Shown: positions 9,536-16,732 of the stretch, piece after piece
How positions within the stretch are numbered: position 1 is the stretch's first letter
Layout of the letters: each line of letters opens with the position of its first letter
Assembly: GCA_024636835.1 (NCBI GenBank)
Contig: JAGXGH010000037.1
Location: 1-49,301 of the forward strand
DNA: 49,301 nt
Source: Verrucomicrobiales bacterium
Lineage (GTDB): Bacteria > Verrucomicrobiota > Verrucomicrobiia > Verrucomicrobiales > SLCJ01
Reading direction: 5' to 3'
The notes under the pieces: model-generated
Databases searched by the model: none
The model's input: only the letters and a program-made list of their open reading frames with translations
Told to the model about the DNA's origin: nothing
Made by a program: the position numbers and the translations under genes

Positions 9536-11158
9536 ATGAAATCCTGGCATCTCTATCTCATTGTCGCGGTCTGTTGGGCGGCGATTTTTCTTCCTGGTCT
9601 GTCGCAGTTGGAGCTTCGTGGTGAAGAACCTCGGCGGGTGCTGCCGGGTTTGGAAATGATCCGTTCGGGAGACTGGATCACTCCGCAGGTGGCGGGTGAG
9701 GAGTATCATCGCAAGCCGCCTTTGGTGAACTGGTTGGCAGCGGGGAGTTTTCTCGCGATGGGTGAGGTGAGTGAGTTCGCAGCACGTCTGCCGGCGGTGA
9801 TTTCGGTATTGGCTTTGGTGTTGGTGCTCGTCGGTGTGGCTTCGCGGTTCTATGGGATGTCGGGCGGCTTGTTCGCGGCTGTGGTGTTGTTGACGAATAT
9901 CGGATTGCTCGAAAAGGGCCGGCTAATTGAGATCGAACCACTCTATATCGCACTGTTCGGTATTGGCTGGTTGCTTTGGTATCTGCTCTGGAAGTCTGAT
10001 AAATCGGCGTGGCTTTATTGGCTCGCGCCAGCGCCGTTTCTCGGGCTGGCGTGGTTGGCAAAAGGGCCGCCTTATTTGATTTTTTACTATGCGATGATTG
10101 TGGCTTTGCTGTGGAGCCATAAACAACTGAAGGCTCTCGTTCACCCGGCGCATTGGTTGTCACTCGCGGTTCAGGCGGCTGTGTTCGTGCCGTGGATGAT
10201 GGCGGTTGCCGCGCGTAGCGAGTCCTCGGGTGAGGCGAGTGCCACAGCGATGGAGCAGATTTTGAGTCGCTTGTCCTTTGGGGACATCGACTGGATCGGA
10301 TGGCCACTCGCGATTGTTCAGGGCGTGGTGAATTTTCTTCCGTGGGCGGTTGTTTTGGTGATGTTTTATTTCGCGCGTGGTCGGGAGAAGTTTGGGATTC
10401 CCGATCGTGCCCAGGACCGCACTTTAAACGGATTGCTGTGGGGTGTGTTGGTCGGGTATTTTGCGGTGGCCTTGCTGCCTGAAAGCCGTCCTCGATTCAC
10501 CCTACCGTTGATGGTTCCCGCTTCCTTGCTTCTGGCCCATGGCGTGGCGATGATGAGTGACGAGGGGCGCGGAAAATTTGTCGTCATCTGGCGGAGGTGT
10601 TTGCGTGCCGCCTTATTGCTGCTCGGTGTGTTGGCGGTGGTGGTGCCGTTTTTCGCTGGCCCCGAGTTCAAAATGATGACGGCAGTGGGGAGTGCGGTGG
10701 TCGTGCTCGCGGTGTTTGGAGTATGGAATTTATTGTCGCTGAAAGACGACGGCCAGGTGGATCGGTTGTCGCTCCTTACCGCGACTTGGGCTGCGCTGGC
10801 GGTGGCGCTGTTTGTTTTTGCTGTAGCGCCCCATCTCAAAGAGCGGGAGAAAATCCGCCCGACAGGCTTGGCGCTGAAGGCCTTGGTCGAAGATGGCGAG
10901 CGCCTGGTTTTGTATAAGGCAGATTACCAGCCCTGTGTCTTTTATGCCTGGCCGCGGGTGATCGAGTGGAGCAGTTGGGACGATGTGCCTAAGACTGTCG
11001 ATGAAATGCCCGAGGTTTTCGTAATGGAGTTGAAGGAATGGGAAAAGGGGAAAGAACGCGCTAAACTTGTCGCTCGTTTTGGCGATCCTAATATCATTCA
11101 GGAAATCGAGAATAAATGGGGCGGAGGTAAACCGCTTATCGCCCTCAAGTTTCGATAA
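9536..11158 (+). CDS. ArnT/PMT-like integral membrane glycosyltransferase
   Basis: A 540-residue protein with about a dozen hydrophobic segments, of the dolichyl-phosphate-mannose/undecaprenyl-phosphate-sugar transferase superfamily (GT-C; ArnT, PMT_2). After the first membrane segment comes the acidic loop LELRGEEPRRVLPGLEMIRSG, corresponding to the catalytic DE-R-Y/A-E motif, then HRKPPLVNWL, the counterpart of KPPL-YW. WLAKGPPYL and LLPESRPRFTLPL also fit. Such enzymes move a sugar from a polyprenyl phosphate carrier to lipid A or a protein at the outer face of the inner membrane. The acceptor here is unknown. The A/T-rich hairpin repeat sits immediately upstream. Confidence 0.85.
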   Translation: MKSWHLYLIVAVCWAAIFLPGLSQLELRGEEPRRVLPGLEMIRSGDWITPQVAGEEYHRKPPLVNWLAAGSFLAMGEVSEFAARLPAVISVLALVLVLVGVASRFYGMSGGLFAAVVLLTNIGLLEKGRLIEIEPLYIALFGIGWLLWYLLWKSDKSAWLYWLAPAPFLGLAWLAKGPPYLIFYYAMIVALLWSHKQLKALVHPAHWLSLAVQAAVFVPWMMAVAARSESSGEASATAMEQILSRLSFGDIDWIGWPLAIVQGVVNFLPWAVVLVMFYFARGREKFGIPDRAQDRTLNGLLWGVLVGYFAVALLPESRPRFTLPLMVPASLLLAHGVAMMSDEGRGKFVVIWRRCLRAALLLLGVLAVVVPFFAGPEFKMMTAVGSAVVVLAVFGVWNLLSLKDDGQVDRLSLLTATWAALAVALFVFAVAPHLKEREKIRPTGLALKALVEDGERLVLYKADYQPCVFYAWPRVIEWSSWDDVPKTVDEMPEVFVMELKEWEKGKERAKLVARFGDPNIIQEIENKWGGGKPLIALKFR

Positions 11159-11244
11159 TGGAATAAAAATGGCTAAAAGGGAGCGTTTCGTTTTTTGTAT
11201 GCTTTCCTTAGTGAAATCCTGGCTTCGTAGTCGCTCGTTGATAT

Positions 11245-13569
11245 ATGTCTGATAAAGATAAAGACTTGGTTGGCCACGATGGGATCATCCGTGTGAAAAC
11301 GGATCCCGAGCATGCGGTGGTCGATGTCGATTTTGATCCGTCGGTGCTTGCTGATGGTCAGGTGCGCGAGCTGCTCAAGGAGCATATCTCAGGCGTTGAA
11401 TCTGAGATTAGAAAATCGACTTATCGACTGGAAAGTAACGCCTGTGAACGTTGTGCCTTGAAGCTGGAACGTCGTGTCAGCGATATCCCGGGCGTCAGGC
11501 ACGCCTCGGCAACCTACCTGGGAAAGGTGTTGTCCGTCTCGTTCGATTCATCTGCCGAAGACGAAGTTGGAATGGAGCAACAGCTGGAGAAGGTCGGGGC
11601 AAATATCAGCCCGATAGAGTCGGCTCCCAAAGCTCGGTTGAGCCTTGGGCAGAAACTCCGTACAGGAGAACTGAACGAAGAAATCTCCTGTGGTCTCGGA
11701 TTGGTGTTTTTGATATCAGCTTTCCTCGTGGAGAAGGCGCTTGGCGTCGGTGCTGTGACCCATGGCCTCTACACCGGTGCTTACATTTTTGCCGGTCAAC
11801 AAGGTGTCCGATCCGCTTGGGCATCGCTGCGCGAGAAGGAATTGGATATCGATGTTTTGATGGTGCTCGCCGCGCTCGGTGCAGCGCTGATTGGTGCGCC
11901 GTTCGAGGGTGGCTTGTTGCTGTTTCTATTCAGCTTTTCGAATGTTCTCCAGCGCCATGCGATGGACCGCACGTCGAGAGCAATTGAGTCGCTACTCACG
12001 ATGCGTCCGTCTGAGGCGACCGTGAAACGAGGCTCGGATACCGTCAAGGTTCGTGTCGAGGATCTCGTGATTGGCGACATCGTGGTGGTGAAACCTGGTG
12101 AGCAAATTCCGGTTGATGGTGAGATTGTTGAGGGATCAACCAGCGTTGACGAATCCTCGCTCACTGGCGAGTCCATGCCGGTGTCGAAAGAACTTGGCAA
12201 CGGATTGTTCGCAGGCACGCTCAACCAAACCGGGGCGGTCGATCTGAAAGTGACCAAGGCGGCTGATGACTCGACTCTTGCTCGAATGGTCAAGTTGGTC
12301 GCTGAGGCACAGGCGGAGAAATCCGGTACCCAGCGCTTCCTCGAAACGGCCGAGCAGTATTATGCAATGGGCGTGATTGGCTTGACGATTCTCGTCGCCC
12401 TCGTTCCGTGGTTGGCGGGATGGCAGGATTTCAGTGCGGCGTTCTACCGTGCAATGACCGTGATGGTCGTGGCCTCCCCGTGTGCCTTGGTGATTAGCAC
12501 ACCGGCGACGGTGTTGTCGGCGATCGGCGGTGCAGCGCGTCGAGGGATTTTGATCAAAGGTGGGTCGCACCTGGACCGTGCAGCAACGATTGATATTGTC
12601 GCCATCGATAAGACGGGAACCTTGACCGTAGGGAAGCCATCGCTGACCGAAGTGGTGACGGAGTCCGGTGTCGAGGTGGTGGATCAGTTGAGTGATGGGT
12701 CAAAGGAATGGCTGAAGCTTGCGGCCGGATTGGAAGCGCGATCTGAACATCCGCTTGCGCATGCCATCGTCGTCGGTGCAGAGAAGTTTGAGATCGAGGT
12801 TCCTAGCGCGGTCGACTTCCAGGCAACCACTGGCAAAGGTGCCGAAGCTACAGTGAATCAACGGCGCTTGATCGCCGGGAGCGAGCGTCTTTTCCGTGAG
12901 CTGAATGCGGATGGGTTCGCTGGCTTTGAAGAGCACGCAAGAAGGTTGCAAGACGACGGGAAAACCTGTGTCTGGTTCGGTGAGCGGATCGATAAAAAAG
13001 TCGTGGTGATGGCGATTTTCGCGATGGCGGATACCGTGCGCGAGGGGGCTGTCGAGCTGGTCCAGTCCTTAAAAGCGCTGGGTGTGCGTCGAGTTGTGAT
13101 GCTGACGGGCGATCAACAACGGGTCGCCGATGCGATTGGTCGCGCGACAGGTGTGGATGAAGTTCGGGCGGAACTGCTGCCCGAGGATAAGTTGAATGTC
13201 ATCCGCCAATTGAAGACGGAAGGAAAAGTAATGATGGCTGGCGATGGCGTCAATGATGCACCTGCGCTTGCTGCCGCAGACCTCGGTGTGGCGATGGGTG
13301 CGGCAGGGACTGACGTGGCGATGGAAACCGCTGACGTCGTGTTAATGGGCGAGCGTCTGGAAACCCTGCCGCTGATCCTTTCTCATGCGCGTCGCGCGCG
13401 GCGCGTGCTCTTACAGAATCTGATTTTCGCTGGCGGAGTGATCGTTGTTCTCGTCTTCGCCGCACTCGGCTTCGCACTTCCTCTGCCGATTGGCGTGGTC
13501 GGTCACGAAGGCAGCACCGTTCTCGTCTGCTTGAACGGCCTGCGGTTGTTGATGGTGCGAGTAGGCTGA
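11245..13569 (+). CDS. P1B-4-type heavy-metal-transporting ATPase
   Basis: A 774-residue P-type ATPase. An N-terminal cytosolic part has a degenerate HMA-like domain with one CERC pair (Cys67, Cys70). Next come the actuator motif TGES (307-310), SPC in membrane segment 6 (411-413), the phosphorylated Asp455 in DKTGTLT, the nucleotide-binding SEHP, and GDGVNDAPALAAADLGVAMG. HEGST (His754) lies in the last membrane segment. SPC together with HEG-T is the signature of subclass P1B-4 (CoaT/CtpD-like exporters of cobalt, iron, nickel or zinc), whereas Cu or Zn/Cd pumps carry CPC. It should export a divalent metal across the inner membrane. No metal regulator gene is adjacent. Confidence 0.92.
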   Translation: MSDKDKDLVGHDGIIRVKTDPEHAVVDVDFDPSVLADGQVRELLKEHISGVESEIRKSTYRLESNACERCALKLERRVSDIPGVRHASATYLGKVLSVSFDSSAEDEVGMEQQLEKVGANISPIESAPKARLSLGQKLRTGELNEEISCGLGLVFLISAFLVEKALGVGAVTHGLYTGAYIFAGQQGVRSAWASLREKELDIDVLMVLAALGAALIGAPFEGGLLLFLFSFSNVLQRHAMDRTSRAIESLLTMRPSEATVKRGSDTVKVRVEDLVIGDIVVVKPGEQIPVDGEIVEGSTSVDESSLTGESMPVSKELGNGLFAGTLNQTGAVDLKVTKAADDSTLARMVKLVAEAQAEKSGTQRFLETAEQYYAMGVIGLTILVALVPWLAGWQDFSAAFYRAMTVMVVASPCALVISTPATVLSAIGGAARRGILIKGGSHLDRAATIDIVAIDKTGTLTVGKPSLTEVVTESGVEVVDQLSDGSKEWLKLAAGLEARSEHPLAHAIVVGAEKFEIEVPSAVDFQATTGKGAEATVNQRRLIAGSERLFRELNADGFAGFEEHARRLQDDGKTCVWFGERIDKKVVVMAIFAMADTVREGAVELVQSLKALGVRRVVMLTGDQQRVADAIGRATGVDEVRAELLPEDKLNVIRQLKTEGKVMMAGDGVNDAPALAAADLGVAMGAAGTDVAMETADVVLMGERLETLPLILSHARRARRVLLQNLIFAGGVIVVLVFAALGFALPLPIGVVGHEGSTVLVCLNGLRLLMVRVG

Positions 13570-13626
13570 GTCGGTTGTGGTGAAAGGTAGCTCAGATTGA
13601 GAGCTGAGATACAGTTCGTCTTTGAG

Positions 13627-13851
13627 CTATCGTTCGTTTGGGGTCGACAATTTTAACTTGGGCTCGTGTTCGCCGCACCAGTCATCGGCAGCTGTCTCTG
13701 GGAAAACCGTATTCACGGTATGTGTATGACTCATGTCAAACGTAACGGTTCGAGGGGAGTTACGGTGGCAGGTGCCCTCTTCAGTAGTGATTTCCTCCCA
13801 GTATTTACACGATGCGCATTTGATTTGATCAATTTGCGTTTTTGTGTTCAT
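13627..13851 (-). CDS. small cysteine-rich protein, C-x2-C...C...C
   Basis: A 74-residue protein with four regularly placed cysteines: CASCKYWEE, GTCHRNSPR, and a terminal TAADDWCGEHEP. The pattern CxxCxxW...GxC-R--P...DWCGE recurs in small bacterial and phage proteins and suggests a metal-binding knuckle, but no function is established. The ATG at 13851 begins MNTKTQIDQIK; a further in-frame ATG 13 codons upstream is less likely. It converges with the metal ATPase gene, ending 57 bases from it. No clear ribosome-binding site is visible. Confidence 0.65.
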   Translation of the reverse strand: MNTKTQIDQIKCASCKYWEEITTEEGTCHRNSPRTVTFDMSHTHTVNTVFPETAADDWCGEHEPKLKLSTPNER

Positions 13852-14060
13852 TGGGAAAATATTGTGAATTAATTTGGTGCAAAAAACCACACAAATCTCA
13901 CATAATAAAGAATATGCCCTTTAAAAAATGTCATCCGGCTATCGCTATTAGAGGTGGCGAGGATGCGTGACTCCTGATATTTGGAGAAGTCGCTGGGTCA
14001 TTGAAATCCTGCTGTATTGATACGAGAATAGCCGGATAAACCTGCAGAGAAGATACCTTG

Positions 14061-14996
14061 TTAATGTCGAGTGACAGGTTTTGTCGTCACTGTGAGGAGA
14101 TCGCCAAGTTCTTTGATCAGCTTTTGGCGTAGGGGTTCGCCATTTGCACTTAGTTGGCGCTGGGCGACTTCGTATTCGCGACGGCCTTCAGGGGTTTCAA
14201 TCCTGATCGGAGAGTAGCCGTAGTCGGCCAGGTCGTATGGGGAGGCGCGCATGTCGATCTCGCGGCAGGCGAGGGCGAACTCGAAGCACTGCCATAACAG
14301 GTCCGATCCGATCCACGGCATGGATTTATACGCCCATTTGTAGAGATCCATGTTGGTGTGGATACACCCGGGCTGCTCGTTGTTCAGTCGCCCCTCGTAA
14401 TCGGGCTGGAATCGGTTCATCGGTTGGGCATCCGGCGAAAAGAAGCGAAACGCATCATAGTGCGTGCAACAGAGCGGTCGGGATTCCACGATGGCATCCA
14501 CCTCGTGTTTCGGCAGGCGGAGTCCAGCCGATTTTTCGTGGCGCACTTCATGGCCATGATAGACCATCGCCCACTCGTGAAGTCCGAAACATCCGAATTG
14601 GCCAGGGCGCGATGCGGTTGAGGTGAGTAGATCAACCATCCACTGCAGCGTTTTTCGGACCCTCTCTGGGATCCGTTCCGGTGGATAGCAGAATGTGTCA
14701 TCCACCGAGGATCTTAGTGCATGGCGTGTGGTGAGAAATTCTTCCGCCCGTTCGTCGGGGTCGTGAAGAATCGCCCGCCACCCCGGCGACCAACGCTCAA
14801 GTTTCGCCGGTGAATACGAGTAGTAAGTGAAGAGAAAGTCGAAGACGGGGTGGGGTTTTCGTTCGGCTTTTCGTTTGCGCCAGGCGACCGTCCACGGGAT
14901 TACCCGCTCGCGATGGGCTGTGGCCAATGCGAGCCACTCGCTGGATGGAATAGCCTTTGTCACATCCCAAGATGCCCGCGATCCGTATTTGTGCAA
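14061..14996 (-). CDS. conserved protein of a family sometimes annotated as 3-methyladenine DNA glycosylase
   Basis: A 311-residue protein without signal peptide or membrane segments. HPVFDFLFTYYSYSPAKLERWSPG and GCFGLHEWAMVYHG resemble a conserved family that some genomes label 3-methyladenine DNA glycosylase. That label comes from memory of such annotations and no glycosylase active-site motif was identified. Several His/Cys pairs (LCCTHYDAFRFF, GCIHTNMDLYKW) may bind metal. It is divergent from the membrane-protein gene at 15087, with 90 bases between starts. Confidence 0.7.
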   Translation of the reverse strand: MHKYGSRASWDVTKAIPSSEWLALATAHRERVIPWTVAWRKRKAERKPHPVFDFLFTYYSYSPAKLERWSPGWRAILHDPDERAEEFLTTRHALRSSVDDTFCYPPERIPERVRKTLQWMVDLLTSTASRPGQFGCFGLHEWAMVYHGHEVRHEKSAGLRLPKHEVDAIVESRPLCCTHYDAFRFFSPDAQPMNRFQPDYEGRLNNEQPGCIHTNMDLYKWAYKSMPWIGSDLLWQCFEFALACREIDMRASPYDLADYGYSPIRIETPEGRREYEVAQRQLSANGEPLRQKLIKELGDLLTVTTKPVTRH

Positions 14997-15086
14997 TCCG
15001 GGGAGGGGATTGTTTGCCGAGAATTCGTGCCGAGAATCTCACGTTTCCGGTTGCGCGACCCCTTACTCTCATCTAATTCTTTCGAT

Positions 15087-15542
15087 ATGTCTTCATCGAC
15101 CCCAACGACGGCAATGAGCCGATTTTTTGCGATAGGCGCAGCCCTTCTCGTTCTTGTTATTGTGTTAACCTGTGTCGGAAATCTCTTTCACGAAGGGTTT
15201 TGGCAGCGTGTTTATCCTGGAGTTATCTGCCTTGCAGGTGCCTTTCTTCTTTTTCAACTGATCACCGTGATGGCTGTCGGCCGTTCCGGTGTCACCGCAA
15301 ATCATCTTTGGATGATGGTTGGAGCCTTCGGGTTTTTCAACGCGACCTTCAACTTTCTGGTGATGGTTTTCCCAAAAGCGCTTTGGAACAATCCAGAGGT
15401 CGTCAATCAGAAGCTTAAGGACAGCGTCGTTCTCAACGAGAATCCAGCAGTGTTTTTGGCATTGAGTGTCCTTTTAATTGTCATCGGTGCAATTGGATAT
15501 ATGGTGGAGGACACCAACCCTGATCTTGAGCCAGCCCGCTGA
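15087..15542 (+). CDS. small integral membrane protein, unknown function
   Basis: A 151-residue protein with four hydrophobic segments (about residues 12-32, 43-63, 73-95 and 118-138) and a short acidic tail (EDTNPDLEPAR). No domain is recognised. The ATG at 15087 is chosen because the longer reading frame from 14850 runs antisense to the gene at 14061-14996. It lies 22 bases before tRNA-Ser. Confidence 0.7.
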   Translation: MSSSTPTTAMSRFFAIGAALLVLVIVLTCVGNLFHEGFWQRVYPGVICLAGAFLLFQLITVMAVGRSGVTANHLWMMVGAFGFFNATFNFLVMVFPKALWNNPEVVNQKLKDSVVLNENPAVFLALSVLLIVIGAIGYMVEDTNPDLEPAR

Positions 15543-15564
15543 CTCGATATCGGTTTATCATTTA

Positions 15565-15652
15565 GGAGGGGTGGCAGAGTGGTCTATCGCGTCAGTCTTG
15601 AAAACTGAAGTAGGGCAACCTACCGTGGGTTCGAATCCCACCCCCTCCGCCA
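15565..15652 (+). tRNA. tRNA-Ser (anticodon TGA)
   Basis: An 88-base tRNA with acceptor GGAGGGG paired to CCCCTCC, discriminator G and an encoded CCA. The anticodon stem-loop CAGTC-TTGAAAA-CTG has anticodon TGA, reading UCA. A long variable arm (GTAGGGCAACCTAC) is typical of serine tRNAs, and the T arm is GTGGG-TTCGAAT-CCCAC. Its 3' end flows directly into a 24-bp inverted repeat and is duplicated at 15829-15844. Confidence 0.97.
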
Positions 15653-15698
15653 TTTTGGCCTGATGATCCAGCTTGCTGGGTCATCAGGCCAAAATGGC
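15649..15698 (+). terminator. 24-bp inverted repeat fused to the tRNA 3' end
   Basis: Left arm 15649-15672 starts at the tRNA discriminator base. The right arm 15675-15698 pairs with it at 23 of 24 positions around a two-base TT centre, and TTTTAG follows. It could act as an intrinsic terminator for the tRNA, but the arm incorporates GCCA of the mature tRNA, and so long a stem is unusual for a terminator. It may instead be a recombination product of the tRNA end. Confidence 0.6.
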
Positions 15699-15828
15699 TT
15701 TTAGTTGGTGGGTCAAGAACCCCGCGCACCTCGCCGGGTTTGAAAGCGGCGGGAGTCAAAAACGACCTTATCAAAATCGGCCATAGGCCGCACACTGGCT
15801 TGGACTGCAGCGAAGCAAAGTCAATCCC

Positions 15829-15844
15829 CCCCCTCCGCCATTTT
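15829..15844 (+). repeat. duplicate of tRNA-Ser 3' end (att-like)
   Basis: CCCCCTCCGCCATTTT is identical to 15641-15656, covering the last bases of tRNA-Ser plus four downstream. The bases before it (AATCCC) also match the T arm with a small change. A duplicated tRNA 3' end is the usual footprint of a tRNA-targeting integrative element; only 188 bases separate the copies. Confidence 0.65.
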
Positions 15845-15883
15845 ATCGCCGAGTCCGCATTTTGGATATAAGCCTCCGTCACT

Positions 15884-15910
15884 GGAGTTGTGGTGGGATT
15901 TGAACCCACG
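15884..15910 (-). pseudogene. tRNA 3'-half-like fragment
   Basis: On the minus strand, GTGGGTTCAAATCCCAC (15893-15909) is a complete T-arm, followed by an acceptor-like stretch and CCA. No anticodon arm of correct form can be placed upstream and the acceptor length is one base short, so it is at most a relic. Confidence 0.35.
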
Positions 15911-16138
15911 CATCACAGAAGGTTCGATTCGCAGTGGAGCGAGTCAGCGAGCGCGACGGAGAAGTCGCGAGCGCAACGAGGATAATCCTACATTCTGTTG
16001 GGGGCGAGACGCAGGGGATCACCTGTTGATCATGAGATTGTCCTTGCCCGCCCGTGGCGGACGATCAACAGTGAACGATGACGGAATGTGAAATTTCGTT
16101 TTATGTGTAGACAATATTTCGGCGATTCTGTCTGAGAA

Positions 16139-16489
16139 ATGAAGCGAAAGATCCTCATAGCGGTTTCACTTGGGGTCGCGGGCCTTGTTGTCTGGTCGTT
16201 TGTTTCCCTGCACCTGGAAACAAAGGAGCAAATGCGCACCGCTCAGCGAATTCTGAATTCGGGTGGCTCACTCGAAGAGTTGGAAGAAGCTATTGGAACA
16301 TCAAGCCATGAATATTTAGCAAGCGACGTTCCGACAGGCATAAAGAACATAGATCGGTTCCAGCTACGCGAGGATGCGATTGTCCGCCAATATAACAAGG
16401 AAGGCTTGCCCTACTGGTGGGTTGTCGTGCAGTTTACGAAGAATGGCTCAGAGATTTTGTGGTTCAGAGTTGCTGAACACGGTCAATAA
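16139..16489 (+). CDS. small membrane-anchored or exported protein, unknown function
   Basis: A 116-residue protein with an N-terminal basic-hydrophobic segment (KRKILIAVSLGVAGLVVWSFVSL) that would act as a signal anchor or signal peptide. A helical acidic stretch (SLEELEEAI) and a WWVVVQFTKNGSEILWFRV strand pair follow. No family is recognised. It stands alone; the 243 bases after it hold no visible gene or strong terminator. Confidence 0.6.
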   Translation: MKRKILIAVSLGVAGLVVWSFVSLHLETKEQMRTAQRILNSGGSLEELEEAIGTSSHEYLASDVPTGIKNIDRFQLREDAIVRQYNKEGLPYWWVVVQFTKNGSEILWFRVAEHGQ

Positions 16490-16732
16490 AGACCGGATGA
16501 ACACCTTAGATAAAATTTACACCGTTTGCTCGCTAGTCCGTAAGCCATAGTAGTCAGTTAGCCCTTCTTGCTATCAGCAGTTTCATGTTTCTTCGGACGA
16601 AGAGAGTGGGGTTTCTGAGCATGGCAATAGGTTTTGCGCTCACCCTCATTCAACCCTTAGCGTTGTGGTTACTATAATCCAACAGACAACTCGTCTAAAT
16701 AAGAAATGAAGATCACGAGCTAACCCGTTCGT

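Larger units (their letters stand above)
15653..16138. other. non-coding stretch of tRNA-derived debris
   Basis: No convincing gene. It holds the right part of the 24-bp inverted repeat, the second copy of the tRNA 3' end (15829-15844), a tRNA T-arm-like sequence on the minus strand (15893-15909), and a 9-bp inverted pair CTGTTGATC/GATCAACAG at 16023-16031 and 16063-16071. This resembles a scar left by repeated integration or excision at a tRNA, but no integrase gene is present. Confidence 0.6.

Noticed and set aside
9678..10307. 209-codon antisense frame in the glycosyltransferase gene
   Set aside because: Pro/Ser/Arg/Thr-rich shadow of a high-GC membrane protein gene.
11067..11252. 61-codon plus-strand frame between the glycosyltransferase and ATPase genes
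   Set aside because: It overlaps the end of the glycosyltransferase gene in another frame and has no recognisable features.
14850..15086. Longer start for the small membrane protein
   Set aside because: The extension is antisense to the gene at 14061-14996 and lacks membrane-protein character; ATG 15087 is used.
15592..16091. Open frames on both strands around tRNA-Ser (GGGGGIRTHGR-like and WWDLNPRIT-like products)
   Set aside because: These peptides are the well-known false translations of tRNA ends and their debris.
15641..16138. Integrated genomic island at tRNA-Ser
   Set aside because: The direct repeats are only 188 bases apart and no integrase or cargo gene lies between them; kept only as a scar.
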